Assembly: GCF_014191605.1 (NCBI RefSeq)
Contig: NZ_JACHWU010000001.1
Span: 1,054,001-1,118,000 of the forward strand
Direction of reading: 5' to 3'
Source of the DNA: Prauserella isguenensis
GTDB lineage: Bacteria; Actinomycetota; Actinomycetes; Mycobacteriales; Pseudonocardiaceae
Length of the DNA stretch: 64,000 nucleotides
Positions 25,586 through 33,683 of the stretch are shown in pieces. The translations under genes and the position numbers were made by a program. Numbering within the stretch: the first letter of the stretch is position 1; each line of letters begins with the position of its first letter. The notes beneath the pieces are model-generated. The model did no database searches. It was not told the DNA's origin and saw only the letters and a list, made by a program, of their open reading frames with translations.

Positions 25586-26050
25586 CTACCAGCCACCGCT
25601 GAGGAAGTCGCGTTCGCTGAAGTCCTCGTCCTCTTCGTCTTCGTCCCGAACGCGTCGCCGCGTGGGCTGCTGCTCATGTTCGGGTCCTGCCGCATGCGGA
25701 CGTGCTGCGTCAGCAGTCTCGCTCTCCTCGTGCTCGGCCTGTTCAAGGCCGTGGACGATCCCAGGGCCGCTCGCCGCGAGTAGCTCACGGACCTCCGGCG
25801 CCGTGTGCGACCGCGCGTTCACTACGTCGTCCCAGGTTGCGCGGCCCTCGTCCACTGCGCGGGCCACGGCCTTGAGCTTCTCAGGGGCATCGGGCCGCTG
25901 GGCCGCTTGTTCCAACTCCTCAGGGTCGACCGGAGGCGTCTCGGGCACCTCCAGCTGTTCGACACGTAGGCGTTGCGTGCGAAACTCCGCCAACGACGCC
26001 TCGAACGTTTTCAGCGCCGCTTGCATCTGCGGCGGAATGTACTCAGCCAC
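25586..26050 (-). CDS. Acidic partner of a type VII-like substrate
   Basis: A 154-residue cytoplasmic-looking protein. The N-terminal half is helical and charged (MQAALKTFEASLAEFRTQRL), the middle has a helical repeat-like unit (LKAVARAVDEGRATWDDVVN) and the C-terminal 45 residues are strongly acidic and disordered (EDEEDEDFSERDFLSGGW). I do not recognise a named family. It is translated from an ATG overlapping the end of the WXG-like gene by 8 bp, so it is likely a chaperone or partner of that protein. Similar short acidic genes commonly follow long WXG100-type proteins in Pseudonocardiaceae. Confidence 0.78.
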   Translation of the reverse strand: MAEYIPPQMQAALKTFEASLAEFRTQRLRVEQLEVPETPPVDPEELEQAAQRPDAPEKLKAVARAVDEGRATWDDVVNARSHTAPEVRELLAASGPGIVHGLEQAEHEESETADAARPHAAGPEHEQQPTRRRVRDEDEEDEDFSERDFLSGGW

Positions 26051-27194
26051 CGGGCCTCCTCGGGTTCTCGCCGACGCTGTAGTCCTTGTTCTCAGGCAGG
26101 TCCGTGAGGGCGTCCGCGTCCTTCAGCGCTGCGATGTCCTGAGCAATGTTCACGCCCTTCTCGGCCTGCTGCACCTTCTCCTTGATCGGAGCGAGTTGCT
26201 CTTCGACCTTGCCCTCGATGAATTCGACCGGGTTCTGCGCAGCGTCGACCACGGTCTGAACCGTGTCGATCACGTTCTTTAGCTGGCGGATTAGTTCGTA
26301 TGCTTCTTGAATGATGTCTATAGCGGACCGCACCGCGTCGGCGATCCTGTACCAGCCGTAGCCGGGAATCCACGATGACGCCGCTGCCTGCGCGACCTTG
26401 TCCACGGCGGTCTTCAACGTACTGACCATGAACTGGGCGACCTTCTCGATCTCGCCCGCCACTGCCTTGTACACCTGCCCGACGAGCCGGTTGATCGGCC
26501 CTTCCATCTCGAGCGCCTGCGCGATCTTGCCCGCGTAGTCCTGGAAGGCAATGGCCGCGCCGCCGTTCCAATACGCGTCCAACGTGCCGAGCTGCGAGGT
26601 CAGATTGCCCGCCACGAGCTCGGCCCCGTCGCCGACCTGGGTCAGCACATCGCCAGCGCGCGACAGCTCGGTCCAGTTGCCGGACATCGGTTCGACCAGT
26701 TCGGTCACCGGGCTCCACGTGGTCAAGGCCGCGATCGCGTCGTCCACACCGTTGATCAGGCCGCCGACCTCGTCGACGAGTGCACGGATGTCGGCCTCCC
26801 CGTGTGGCGGCGGCTTCAGCTTGGGTTCGTCGCCCGGCGGATAGCTCGCGGGGTTCGGGAAGTCCTTGTACCCCGTGGCCGTACCCGGCAGTCTCGGGTC
26901 GTCGAACTTCTCGTACGCGGACTTGTCGGCGCCGCTGTACATCCAGGCGGCGCGATTGAGTTCCGTGGAGATGCTGGTCAATCGGTCGACTCGGTTGGCG
27001 AGCCTTACCCCGGTTGCCTGCGCGTATTGTTCTACCGGCGGTTTCAGTAACTCCATCAACCCGGTGAAGCCCTGGGTGGGCCTGGCTTCGTAGTTGATGT
27101 GCCCCATGAGCGAAGCCGCCTGGGTGGAGAGCTCGTCGGCCAGGACCGAGAACCCGGCGAGGTGCGCTTCGTCGACGGTAAAGTTCTCTGACAC
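26043..27194 (-). CDS. WXG100-like long type VII secretion substrate candidate
   Basis: A 383-residue protein with no signal peptide. It is helical throughout and has a WxG turn in GTLDAYWNGGAAIAFQDYAG (about 205-224), flanked by helices typical of WXG100/LXG-type proteins. Residues 1-90 form a first helical hairpin. The last part has a Gly/Trp/Tyr turn (SWIPGYGWYRIADAV) and an amphipathic coiled-coil (VEEQLAPIKEKVQQAEKG). No ESX core genes (eccC, eccD, mycP) are in the window, so export, if it happens, would use a system elsewhere. No toxin domain is visible. GTG 27194 has GAGGGGGATGT upstream. Confidence 0.8.
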   Translation of the reverse strand: MSENFTVDEAHLAGFSVLADELSTQAASLMGHINYEARPTQGFTGLMELLKPPVEQYAQATGVRLANRVDRLTSISTELNRAAWMYSGADKSAYEKFDDPRLPGTATGYKDFPNPASYPPGDEPKLKPPPHGEADIRALVDEVGGLINGVDDAIAALTTWSPVTELVEPMSGNWTELSRAGDVLTQVGDGAELVAGNLTSQLGTLDAYWNGGAAIAFQDYAGKIAQALEMEGPINRLVGQVYKAVAGEIEKVAQFMVSTLKTAVDKVAQAAASSWIPGYGWYRIADAVRSAIDIIQEAYELIRQLKNVIDTVQTVVDAAQNPVEFIEGKVEEQLAPIKEKVQQAEKGVNIAQDIAALKDADALTDLPENKDYSVGENPRRPGG

Positions 27195-27300
27195 ACATCC
27201 CCCTCAGTTGATACGTGATCGACCGCCTGGCAACCTACCTACGGCGAGATCGTCGATAGCGGCGAATGGCGATAACTACTCATTTCGAGGTAAGTACACG

Positions 27301-27837
27301 GTGACTACCAAGCCATCAGGCCTCGTTCTCATGACGACGGCGATTGCGGCGGCGCTGAGTCTGACGGCATGCGGTTCGGAAAGTGGAAGCCCTGAGTCTT
27401 CCCCGGACAGCGGACAGGTGTCGGCGTCCGGTGAGCAGGCCGCGTGGCAGCAGAAGGATCCGTGTTCGCTGCTCTCCGAGCAGGATCTGAGGCCGTACCT
27501 CGGTGACGAGGCGGGTTCGGTCTCACCGAAGCGCACGAGCAAGTTCGACAGGCCGACCTGTGAGTGGAGGAGCGGCAAGTACGACGGTGTGCGCCTCGCC
27601 CTCTGGCAGCCGCCCGCGCCGGACATCGTGACCGACACCGACAAGACGGTCGAGGTCGGCGAGCGCACCGGCTACATCACCTCGGAGACGTCGACGAATT
27701 GCCTCATGGACGTCAAGGCCGAGCCCGCGTATCTGCAGATCGACGTCAATGCCGCCGACGTCGACGGTGGGCGTGAGCACTACTGCGAGGTCGCCGCCGA
27801 GACGGCCCGGGCCGCGTTGACGAAGCTCGGCTGGTGA
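27301..27837 (+). CDS. DUF3558-family lipoprotein, copy 1
   Basis: A 178-residue exported lipoprotein. The signal peptide ends in the lipobox LTAC with Cys24; the mature part has the DUF3558 core (DPCSLLSEQDLRPYLG, PTCEW, and a C-terminal REHYCEVAAETARAALTKLG). Two further Cys pairs could form disulfides. Function of DUF3558 proteins is unknown; they are abundant in actinobacteria. GTG 27301 gives a correct signal peptide. It is a close paralogue of the gene at 28109-28633, including the 3' flank, showing tandem duplication with a transpeptidase gene. Confidence 0.88.
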   Translation: MTTKPSGLVLMTTAIAAALSLTACGSESGSPESSPDSGQVSASGEQAAWQQKDPCSLLSEQDLRPYLGDEAGSVSPKRTSKFDRPTCEWRSGKYDGVRLALWQPPAPDIVTDTDKTVEVGERTGYITSETSTNCLMDVKAEPAYLQIDVNAADVDGGREHYCEVAAETARAALTKLGW

Positions 27838-27883
27838 GCCGGGCGCCGCAGGTCGACCGGACGGCGCGGGCCGCGCCGGCCCG

Positions 27884-28021
27884 TCAGTCCTGGATCGCGG
27901 ACGTCGACACGCTGCTGCCCCGCACCTCGAACGGATCGTCAATCTGCGCGAGCTTGTAGTACTCGAGGGCGTCGGCGGGCGAGAGGTTGACGCACCCGTG
28001 GCTGACGTTCCTGTAGCTCTG
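27884..28021 (-). pseudogene. Truncated L,D-transpeptidase C-terminus
   Basis: About 46 codons matching the end of the intact L,D-transpeptidase at 28680-29882: YRNVSHGCVNLSPADALEYY and FEVRGSS are clearly homologous and even keep the catalytic Cys motif. The 20 codons between GSSV and the final QD are deleted in frame. Homology stops abruptly at 28021, exactly where the 33-bp repeat begins. No signal peptide or substrate domains remain, so it cannot be functional alone. Confidence 0.88.
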
Positions 28022-28054
28022 ACCGCCGCTGCGCGGCCGGCCTCGTGCTGGCAC
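28022..28054. repeat. 33-bp direct repeat, copy 2
   Basis: Identical to 25515-25547 over 33 bp. It marks the breakpoint of the truncated transpeptidase and lies 55 bp upstream of the second DUF3558 gene. Confidence 0.9.
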
Positions 28055-28108
28055 CCTGTTCCGGCCGGAACGTCCGGCAGGCCTCACTCTTTCGGGGGCG
28101 CGAACATC

Positions 28109-28633
28109 GTGACGAGAGCAGTTCGACGTGTCGTGGCGGTGGTGGCAGCGGTGTCAGTGGTCGGGCTCGCCGCGTGTGGCACGGGTGGTGGCGACTCCGC
28201 GGCAGGCGCACCGGCGTCGGCGCCGGCCGACCGGGCCGCGTGGCAGCAGGAGGATCCGTGTTCGCTGCTCTCCGAGCAGGATCTGAGGCCGTACCTGGGT
28301 GACGAGGCGGGTTCGGTCTCACCGAAGCGCAGCAGCGAGTCCGACAGGCCGACCTGTGAGTGGAAGAGCGGTGACTTCGGCGAAGTCACGCTTGGGCTCT
28401 GGCAGCCGCCCGCGCCGGACATCGTGACCGACACCGACAAGACGGTCGAGGTCGGCGAGCGCACCGGCTACATCACCTCGGAAACCGAACTGAGCTGCGC
28501 CATGGACGTCAAGGCCGCCCCGGCGTACGTGCAGCTGCACGTACGCAGCGCCGACGTCGACGGCGGGCGTGAGCACTACTGCGAGGTCGCCGCCGAGACG
28601 GCCCAGGCCGCGTTGACGAAGCTCGGCTGGTGA
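28109..28633 (+). CDS. DUF3558-family lipoprotein, copy 2
   Basis: A 174-residue lipoprotein with lipobox LAAC (Cys23) and the DUF3558 core nearly identical to copy 1 (AAWQQEDPCSLLSEQDLRPY, APDIVTDTDKTVEVGERTGY). Differences cluster in the signal peptide and around residues 80-95 and 130-150. GTG 28109 gives a proper lipoprotein signal. It converges on the intact L,D-transpeptidase gene with 46 bp between, the same arrangement as copy 1 and the broken transpeptidase. Function unknown. Confidence 0.88.
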   Translation: MTRAVRRVVAVVAAVSVVGLAACGTGGGDSAAGAPASAPADRAAWQQEDPCSLLSEQDLRPYLGDEAGSVSPKRSSESDRPTCEWKSGDFGEVTLGLWQPPAPDIVTDTDKTVEVGERTGYITSETELSCAMDVKAAPAYVQLHVRSADVDGGREHYCEVAAETAQAALTKLGW

Positions 28634-28679
28634 GCCGAGCGTCGCAGGTCGACCGGACGGCGCGGGCCACGCCGGCCCG

Positions 28680-29882
28680 TCAGTCCTGGAGGGCGGACAT
28701 CGACGTCCATTCGGGCCAGGGGTACGACCAGTCGTGGTAGTTGCCGTCCCGCGGGCCGAGGGGCACGCTGCTGCCCCGCACCTCGAACGGATCGCCGGTC
28801 TGCGCCAGCTTGTAGTACTCGAGGGCGTCGGCAGGTGCGAGATTGACGCAGCCGTGGCTGACGTTCGTGTAGCCCTGGCTTCCCACCGACCACGGGGCCG
28901 CGTGGGTGAACTCGCCGTTGTTGGAGATCCGCACGGCCCATTCGACCCGGAAGTCCTCGTAGTCGTAGGCGGGATTGTTCATGTAGTACTCGGAGTGCTT
29001 GGTCATCACGACGTGTGTGCCGCTGCGGGTGACGCGCCCGGGGTCGGAGTCGAGGCCGAAGCTCGCCGGGTAGTCGGCCGTTTGCTTGCCGTCGACGAAC
29101 ACCTTCATCCGGTGCGTCTGCGTGTTGGCGCGGACGAGCTGCCTGCGGCCGATCGTGAACGTCGACGACAGGTCCTCCTCGGCGTAGGCGCCGTCGCCCA
29201 GCGGGAGTCCGTACAGGTCCGCGTCGACCGACACCTCGGTGCCGGGCTTCCAGTACTCCTTGGGACGCCAGTGCACGGCCGTGTCGAGTTCCAGCCAGGC
29301 CCACGAACCCTCGGTGGCGTTCGACGTCTCGACCGACAGCGCTCGTTCGACCGCCGCCTTGTTCTTGACGGGCTCGTCGAACGTGATGGAGATCGGCATG
29401 GCGACGCCGTAGGTCTCCCCGTCGCCGACGTTCAGCCGCGCACCGTGGATCGCGGCCGGTTTCACGGTGGTGAACGAACCGCCGACCTCGGTCTCCTTGC
29501 CGTCCTCGTTCGTGGCGGTGCCTGCCCAGCGGTAGATCTTGTCGTAGCCGAGCCGTTCGGTGGCCTGCCACGAGCGCTCGTCCTCGGCGAGCTCGCCCTC
29601 GACCCGCTCGCCCATGCCGTTGGTCAGGGTGACGTCGCTGAGCGTGCCGTTCTCGACGCTCACCGCCACCTCCTCGCGCGGCCGGACGTCCTTGGCGCCG
29701 TCACCGGGCCGGAGGTTGACCTCGGCCGCGGGTGCGGGCTCCGGCGTGGCGCCCTGTGCGCCCGCGCTGCCCTGCTGCGGTGCGCCGCCGGTGCATGCCG
29801 TCAGCCAGAGCAGGATCGTCAGCACCAACGCGAGGGCCGGCGCGAATCCGCGACCGGGCCCGCTCGATTGTCTCCCCGTCAC
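28680..29882 (-). CDS. L,D-transpeptidase (Ldt) lipoprotein with Ig-like domains
   Basis: A 400-residue exported lipoprotein (lipobox LTAC, Cys30). After a Pro/Ala-rich spacer come two Ig-like domains (about 55-250; EEVAVSVENGTLSDVTLT, PISITFDEPVKNKAAVERAL) and a YkuD catalytic domain. The active-site motif SHGCVN (Cys near 345) is intact, preceded by the SxxTHxxPW-like GEFTHAAPWS. This is the layout of mycobacterial Ldt enzymes making 3-3 peptidoglycan cross-links resistant to most penicillins. GTG 29882 with GGAGGGGGCGG upstream is preferred to an Arg-rich upstream extension. A second, broken copy of its 3' end lies at 27884-28021. Confidence 0.94.
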   Translation of the reverse strand: MTGRQSSGPGRGFAPALALVLTILLWLTACTGGAPQQGSAGAQGATPEPAPAAEVNLRPGDGAKDVRPREEVAVSVENGTLSDVTLTNGMGERVEGELAEDERSWQATERLGYDKIYRWAGTATNEDGKETEVGGSFTTVKPAAIHGARLNVGDGETYGVAMPISITFDEPVKNKAAVERALSVETSNATEGSWAWLELDTAVHWRPKEYWKPGTEVSVDADLYGLPLGDGAYAEEDLSSTFTIGRRQLVRANTQTHRMKVFVDGKQTADYPASFGLDSDPGRVTRSGTHVVMTKHSEYYMNNPAYDYEDFRVEWAVRISNNGEFTHAAPWSVGSQGYTNVSHGCVNLAPADALEYYKLAQTGDPFEVRGSSVPLGPRDGNYHDWSYPWPEWTSMSALQD

Positions 29883-30299
29883 GTGGATCCGCCCCCTCCG
29901 ACATCCCCGGCATCCGCGGTCACGCACGCGTCGTCGCCACGAATTCGAGAATAGTGATGGCAATCACAGTCCGCTTGTTGGTTCGAACGTGCAGCTCGCC
30001 GCCGGCCGTGACCACGCGGCTACCCAGGTGACATGGCCGGTGTGGACCGCCTCGAAACCGGTTCGGGAGCCGATCCGCCCGGTCGGACCAACATCCGTGC
30101 GGGGCTGTCCAAACGGCCGAGGCAGGGTAGGCTGCGAAGTGGCCGTTGTTTTGCGTGTTCGTGGCTTCACACTCGCGGAACTTCTAACGCGGGGCGTGAG
30201 ACGGACATGCGCTCTTTCGCAGAACCTCGTTGGAACCGTCCGGATCGGCCGGGACCCCACTGCGGTGGGGTCCAGCTCAACAGCAACGAGGAGTAAACG
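29883..30299. other. Divergent intergenic region and cold-shock leader
   Basis: 417 bp between the L,D-transpeptidase and the cold-shock gene. It is less GC-rich than its surroundings. The last 50 bp hold a hairpin and ribosome site for csp. A TAGGCT at about 30127 could be a -10 element. No gene is seen. Confidence 0.5.
30252..30273 (+). promoter_or_regulatory. Leader hairpin ahead of the cold-shock gene
   Basis: Perfect 9-bp stem GGACCCCAC / GTGGGGTCC with a TGCG tetraloop, ending 12 bp before the GAGGAG ribosome site. Cold-shock mRNAs are often controlled by leader structure; the position fits a thermosensitive or stability element, but this is inference. Confidence 0.6.
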
Positions 30300-30503
30300 G
30301 TGGCGCAAGGCACTGTGAAGTGGTTCAACGCCGAAAAGGGCTTCGGCTTCATCGCCCAGGACGGCGGAGAGGGCGACGTGTTCGTCCACTACTCGGAGAT
30401 CGAGGGCCGCGGCTTCCGCACCCTCGAGGAGAACCAGCGAGTGGAGTTCGAGGTCGGCCAGGGTCAGAAGGGCCCTCAGGCTCAGAAGGTTCGCGCCCTC
30501 TGA
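30300..30503 (+). CDS. cspA: Cold-shock protein (CspA family)
   Basis: A 67-residue OB-fold RNA/DNA chaperone, full length. Both RNA-binding motifs are intact: KGFGFI (RNP1) and VFVHY (RNP2), with the family N-terminus [15 protein letters not shown]. It binds single-stranded RNA and melts secondary structure. GTG 30300 with GAGGAG upstream; a perfect 16-bp terminator hairpin follows at 30541. Monocistronic, with a structured leader. Confidence 0.96.
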   Translation: MAQGTVKWFNAEKGFGFIAQDGGEGDVFVHYSEIEGRGFRTLEENQRVEFEVGQGQKGPQAQKVRAL

Positions 30504-30540
30504 GGGCGTGCGTCACCTACTGACTTTCACTGACTGACGA

Positions 30541-30575
30541 GTAAGCCCCCGGCGACGAGGTCGCCGGGGGCTTAC
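30541..30575 (+). terminator. Terminator of the cold-shock gene
   Basis: GTAAGCCCCCGGCGAC pairs perfectly (16 bp) with GTCGCCGGGGGCTTAC around a 3-nt loop, 37 bp after the stop. It also serves the opposite gene that ends at 30624. Confidence 0.9.
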
Positions 30576-30623
30576 TTGCGTTCGAGAGAAGTCGGCTCGA
30601 GTGGGCCGGGCGTGGTCGACCGC

Positions 30624-31274
30624 TCAGCGGTGCGGCGCGTCCCAGCCCGTGCGGTCGAAGAAGTGCTCGTCGGTGCGGGCCTCCGGCTCGACATGGCCGG
30701 GCCCTGCCGCGTGCCGCGGGTTCGACGTCGCACCGATCGGCGGCACGGCGTGCCCGCGTGGGTCCGTGTGCTCGTCGGGATTCGCGACGGGGGCGTCGGG
30801 CGGCGCAGGGCGGTCGCCCGGGGGGACCGCCTGCTCGGCGTGCGGGGCCGGGAAGCCGGAGTTCGCGTCCTGTCGGCCGGGGGCGGCCGGTTCGGCGTTG
30901 CCGGACGGTACGGAACCCGCCTCCCAGGCGAGGCGTTCGAGTACCCATTCCAGTGCGAGCGCCTGCGGCGAGGTGCCGCGGGCTTCGGCGAGCTCGGTCA
31001 GCTGCTCGCCCGCGGCGTGGGTCATGCGCAGCTGGTGGACCTGCGCCTCGCCGAACTTCCTGCCGGAGCCGGTGCTCTCGACGTCGTTGTCCGGGGCGAG
31101 GGCTTTGAGGTAACTCGAGAGCTCCTGGTCCTCGCCGGCGTGGTCGTCGGTGTCGTCGCGGCCTGCCGGTGCGGCGGTGCGCGGCGTGGCGGTGTCCGCG
31201 TCGTCCCGGCGTCTCGAGCCGGATTTGCCGCGGCCGGACAGCCGTCCGAATGAAGGTTTAGGCACGGCCGCCAC
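30624..31274 (-). CDS. Hypothetical cytoplasmic protein with a short helical core
   Basis: A 216-residue soluble protein of unrecognised family. Residues 1-50 are basic then acidic low complexity (PSFGRLSGRGKSGSRRR). The centre is helical (EAQVHQLRMTHAAGEQLTEL, then SPQALALEWVLERLAWEAG, about 75-117) and could be a ribbon-helix-helix-like or coiled dimer unit. The C-terminal 95 residues are Pro/Ala/Gly-rich and disordered. Start GTG 31274 or 31265. It converges on the cold-shock gene. Confidence 0.65.
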   Translation of the reverse strand: MAAVPKPSFGRLSGRGKSGSRRRDDADTATPRTAAPAGRDDTDDHAGEDQELSSYLKALAPDNDVESTGSGRKFGEAQVHQLRMTHAAGEQLTELAEARGTSPQALALEWVLERLAWEAGSVPSGNAEPAAPGRQDANSGFPAPHAEQAVPPGDRPAPPDAPVANPDEHTDPRGHAVPPIGATSNPRHAAGPGHVEPEARTDEHFFDRTGWDAPHR

Positions 31275-32046
31275 GATAACGGTTGTGTCTCAGCGACGCG
31301 GGAGGACGTGGGTTCCGACACGTCGTGTAACAGTCGACCACTGCCCGGATTCTTCCGTTCAGAGTAGCGGTGACCCGTCTGTGTGGGCACAACGTCGGCA
31401 CGTTGTGGATTCTTGTACGGATCGTGATTTCGGGCATCGCGAGGATTGCACATTGCGCCGCTGAAGAATGCCGCCGGTGCTGGTCGGGGCGGGCGTATCG
31501 CGCGCCGAATCGTTCGGAAAAAGCGTCGTGACCAGCGACGATGTGTGGTCGACGGTCGGTCTCGGAAATGGAGAAGCCCCCGCGCCAGGGGGAGGAACGC
31601 GGGGGCCGGAGGGGATCTCCACAGGCGCTGACCGGGGGTGTGTCAGCACGTCGATTGTTACACGATCCGGCCGCGAGTGGCGAGGTTTGTGGATGAAAAA
31701 AGCCCGCGGATCGCCATTCGTGGCTCGCCGCCGGTTGCCGTTCCGCGCGGGTGTACACGAATGATGTCGACATTTTTCCTGTGGCTGGGCGGCGCGCCCG
31801 CGAGATCTTGCGTGGATGCGTCGAACATATGGAGATCGCACGACGGGCGCCGTCGCTGCCCATCCGTGCCAACGGTGAGTGCACTCGGTGGGTGATCGGG
31901 AGTTCACTCTGCGGGGGGCTGGGGTTGTGTTCGCGGCGTGGCTAGCCTCGGCGCCGAGGCCGGTGTTCTCGATCACCGCCTCGATCCGGCGGAAGCCCGT
32001 GCGCGGGTGACCGTCCGCGATCCGGCGCAGCCCCTTTGGAGGAGCA
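31275..32046. other. Long intergenic region
   Basis: 772 bp with no convincing gene: open frames here lack codon bias and family similarity. It contains one hairpin (31576-31606). The first 150 bp and a stretch near 31660-31780 are noticeably more AT-rich than neighbours, consistent with promoters or a non-coding transcript. Confidence 0.5.
31576..31606. terminator. GC-rich hairpin in a long intergenic region
   Basis: GCCCCCGCG (31576-31584) pairs with CGCGGGGGC (31598-31606) around a 13-nt loop, and flanking GGAGA/TCTCC can extend it. There is no annotated gene on either side within 270 bp, so it may end an unannotated RNA. Confidence 0.5.
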
Positions 32047-32295
32047 ATGAGCGGATCTGTGGAAGTGCGGCAGTTTCTCCTCCGGCAGGAAGGAGGAGGG
32101 CAACTTTCCGGTGTCGGCGGGTTGCCGGGGCAGCGCTCGGGGCCTGCGGACGCGCCGCGGGTTTCCGACGACCAGGTGCGCAGGGCGAGAATCGCCGTCG
32201 CCTCGGGGGCTCTCGACGCTGAGGACTGTGCCGAGTTGCTCGACATGCTCGGACTGACCGCCGACGACGACGGCACCACGCCGGTCCAGCGTTAG
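32047..32295 (+). CDS. Small hypothetical protein
   Basis: An 82-residue soluble protein. The N-terminal half is Gly-rich; the C-terminal half is a predicted helical hairpin (SDDQVRRARIAVASGALDAED, then CAELLDMLGL). No family recognised. The ribosome site GGAGGAGCA just before ATG 32047 is one of the strongest in the window, which is the main reason for calling it. It is followed by a 13-bp inverted repeat that could terminate it. Confidence 0.68.
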   Translation: MSGSVEVRQFLLRQEGGGQLSGVGGLPGQRSGPADAPRVSDDQVRRARIAVASGALDAEDCAELLDMLGLTADDDGTTPVQR

Positions 32296-32876
32296 CCCCA
32301 CCCGGCGGCGGGTCGGTGCTTGTGTGTCCAGGTGCACACCCCCTGGTCGTGCACCTGGACAACACTTGGTCACGCTAATTGCAGGTGGTGGCGGGGGCAA
32401 ACGGTTGCGGCACGGCCCGCGGGCGCCGTTACCTGGTTGGCAGTTGCTGGTAGATCGCTGTTAACCCGATTGCGCTCGAAGTCGCGTGAATGTCGCGGAC
32501 AGTGATGGCAGCGTGGCCCGAAGTGAGCGAGCCTGCCTCAGGAATTTCACCCGCACGGGGGTCCGACGTTACGAGCTCGCGGAGCACGTCAGCGCGCCTC
32601 CGGGCTGCCGCCGGCGGGGTCGACGGCAGCGCTCTCCGGAAGGCCGGGGCGCCGAGTGTCCCCGAGCGGAAGGTGAGCTCGGCGGGGTGTCGGTGCTTCG
32701 ACGGGACGGCGGGTCGCAGGGCGAGCACCGCTCGCACGATGCCGAGGCGTTTCCGCAGGTCAGGGTAAAAGTGACCCCCGGTGTTTCGGTGATTCCCTGG
32801 GTGCCGTAAAGTAGTCATCGCTCCCGGGGAGACGACCTGGAGAGCGTGGTCGGGTCGGTTATCCGAAACCGGCCGG
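32296..32876. other. Intergenic region before the tRNA cluster
   Basis: 581 bp with a perfect inverted repeat (32325-32361) and then about 500 bp without a recognisable gene; the tRNA-Glu promoter should lie near its right end. Confidence 0.5.
32325..32361. repeat. 13-bp perfect inverted repeat
   Basis: TGTCCAGGTGCAC and GTGCACCTGGACA around an 11-nt spacer, 30 bp after the small gene at 32047-32295. It may be a terminator or an operator for a dimeric regulator; the extended palindrome and AT-containing arms are unlike the GC-only terminators nearby. Confidence 0.75.
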
Positions 32877-32949
32877 GCTCCCATCGTCCAGCGGCCTAGG
32901 ACTCCGCCCTTTCAAGGCGGCAACGCGGGTTCGAATCCCGTTGGGAGTA
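32877..32949 (+). tRNA. tRNA-Glu (anticodon TTC)
   Basis: 73-nt cloverleaf: acceptor GCTCCCA pairs with TGGGAGT, the anticodon stem CCGCC/GGCGG encloses the loop CTTTCAA with anticodon TTC, and the T arm is GCGGGTTCGAATCCCGT. The 3' CCA is not encoded, as usual in actinobacteria. Confidence 0.95.
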
Positions 32950-33026
32950 CGCAGTACACTGCAGGTGACGACAATAGAATACCGGCTCGGATGGCCGACA
33001 TTGCATCCGAAGTCGGAACACAGCAA

Positions 33027-33100
33027 GGCCCTGTGGCGCAGTTGGTCAGCGCGCCGCCCTGTCACGGCGGAGGTCGCGGGTTCAAGTCCCGTCAGGGTCG
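33027..33100 (+). tRNA. tRNA-Asp (anticodon GTC)
   Basis: 74-nt cloverleaf: acceptor GGCCCTG with CAGGGTC, anticodon stem CCGCC/GGCGG with loop CTGTCAC (anticodon GTC), T arm GCGGGTTCAAGTCCCGT. Lies 77 bp after tRNA-Glu and is followed by a hairpin. Confidence 0.95.
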
Positions 33101-33107
33101 CTCCGAG

Positions 33108-33139
33108 GAAGCGGGCTCGTCGTATGACGAGTCCGCTTC
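33108..33139 (+). terminator. Hairpin after tRNA-Asp
   Basis: GAAGCGGGCTCGTC pairs with GACGAGTCCGCTTC (one G-U) around GTAT, followed by TTTC. It ends the Glu-Asp tRNA transcript. Confidence 0.85.
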
Positions 33140-33321
33140 TTTCGTATCGGGCGGGTGTGTGCCTTCGCAGCGGGGTGGCGGCTGCTCGGCGGTGTCACCG
33201 GAGTGTCCCTCGTGGCTGTCCGCCCTTGCTGCACGCCGCGCCACGGCCCCTCGGCGCGGCCCCTCGCAACCGGACCCGCCGCGCAGCCCGTTGCGCGTAT
33301 GCGCTAGTGTGTACAGCCAAC

Positions 33322-33395
33322 GGCCAGGTAGCTCAGTTGGTACGAGCGTCCGCCTGAAAAGCGGAAGGTCGCCGGTTCGACCCCGGCCCTGGCCA
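33322..33395 (+). tRNA. tRNA-Phe (anticodon GAA)
   Basis: 74-nt cloverleaf: acceptor GGCCAGG with CCTGGCC, anticodon loop CTGAAAA (anticodon GAA), T arm GCCGGTTCGACCCCGGC. A perfect 19-bp hairpin follows 13 bp downstream. Confidence 0.95.
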
Positions 33396-33408
33396 CAACG
33401 CGGAACAG

Positions 33409-33450
33409 CGAAAACGGCCCCTGCGAGAGTGCTCGCAGGGGCCGTTTTCG
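33409..33450 (+). terminator. Terminator of tRNA-Phe
   Basis: Perfect 19-bp stem (33409-33427 with 33432-33450; left arm starts CGAAAACGGCCCC) and an AGTG loop. The right arm ends GTTTTCG, giving a U-containing tail. Confidence 0.92.
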
Positions 33451-33683
33451 CGTGGGGCGGACAGTTCGCACCCTGTGGCAGCCGGCTGAATCATCACGCA
33501 CGGCGCGTGTGGCCATGGCCGATATCGAACGGAGCGGTTTGGTGGGCCCGGACGGCGGTCGGCCGGTGGGACTCTGATCGCGCTCACGCACAGCAGCGCT
33601 GTATTTCGCTGCGCGGTTGGATGCCGAGCGTCCATGCGGCGCGTGCGCGAGTTGCCAACGGCAGCGATGAAGGTCGATGCGCG

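Noticed and set aside
32429-32884. A 151-residue minus-strand protein before the tRNAs
   Set aside because: No domain, poor codon bias, and it overlaps the tRNA-Glu gene.
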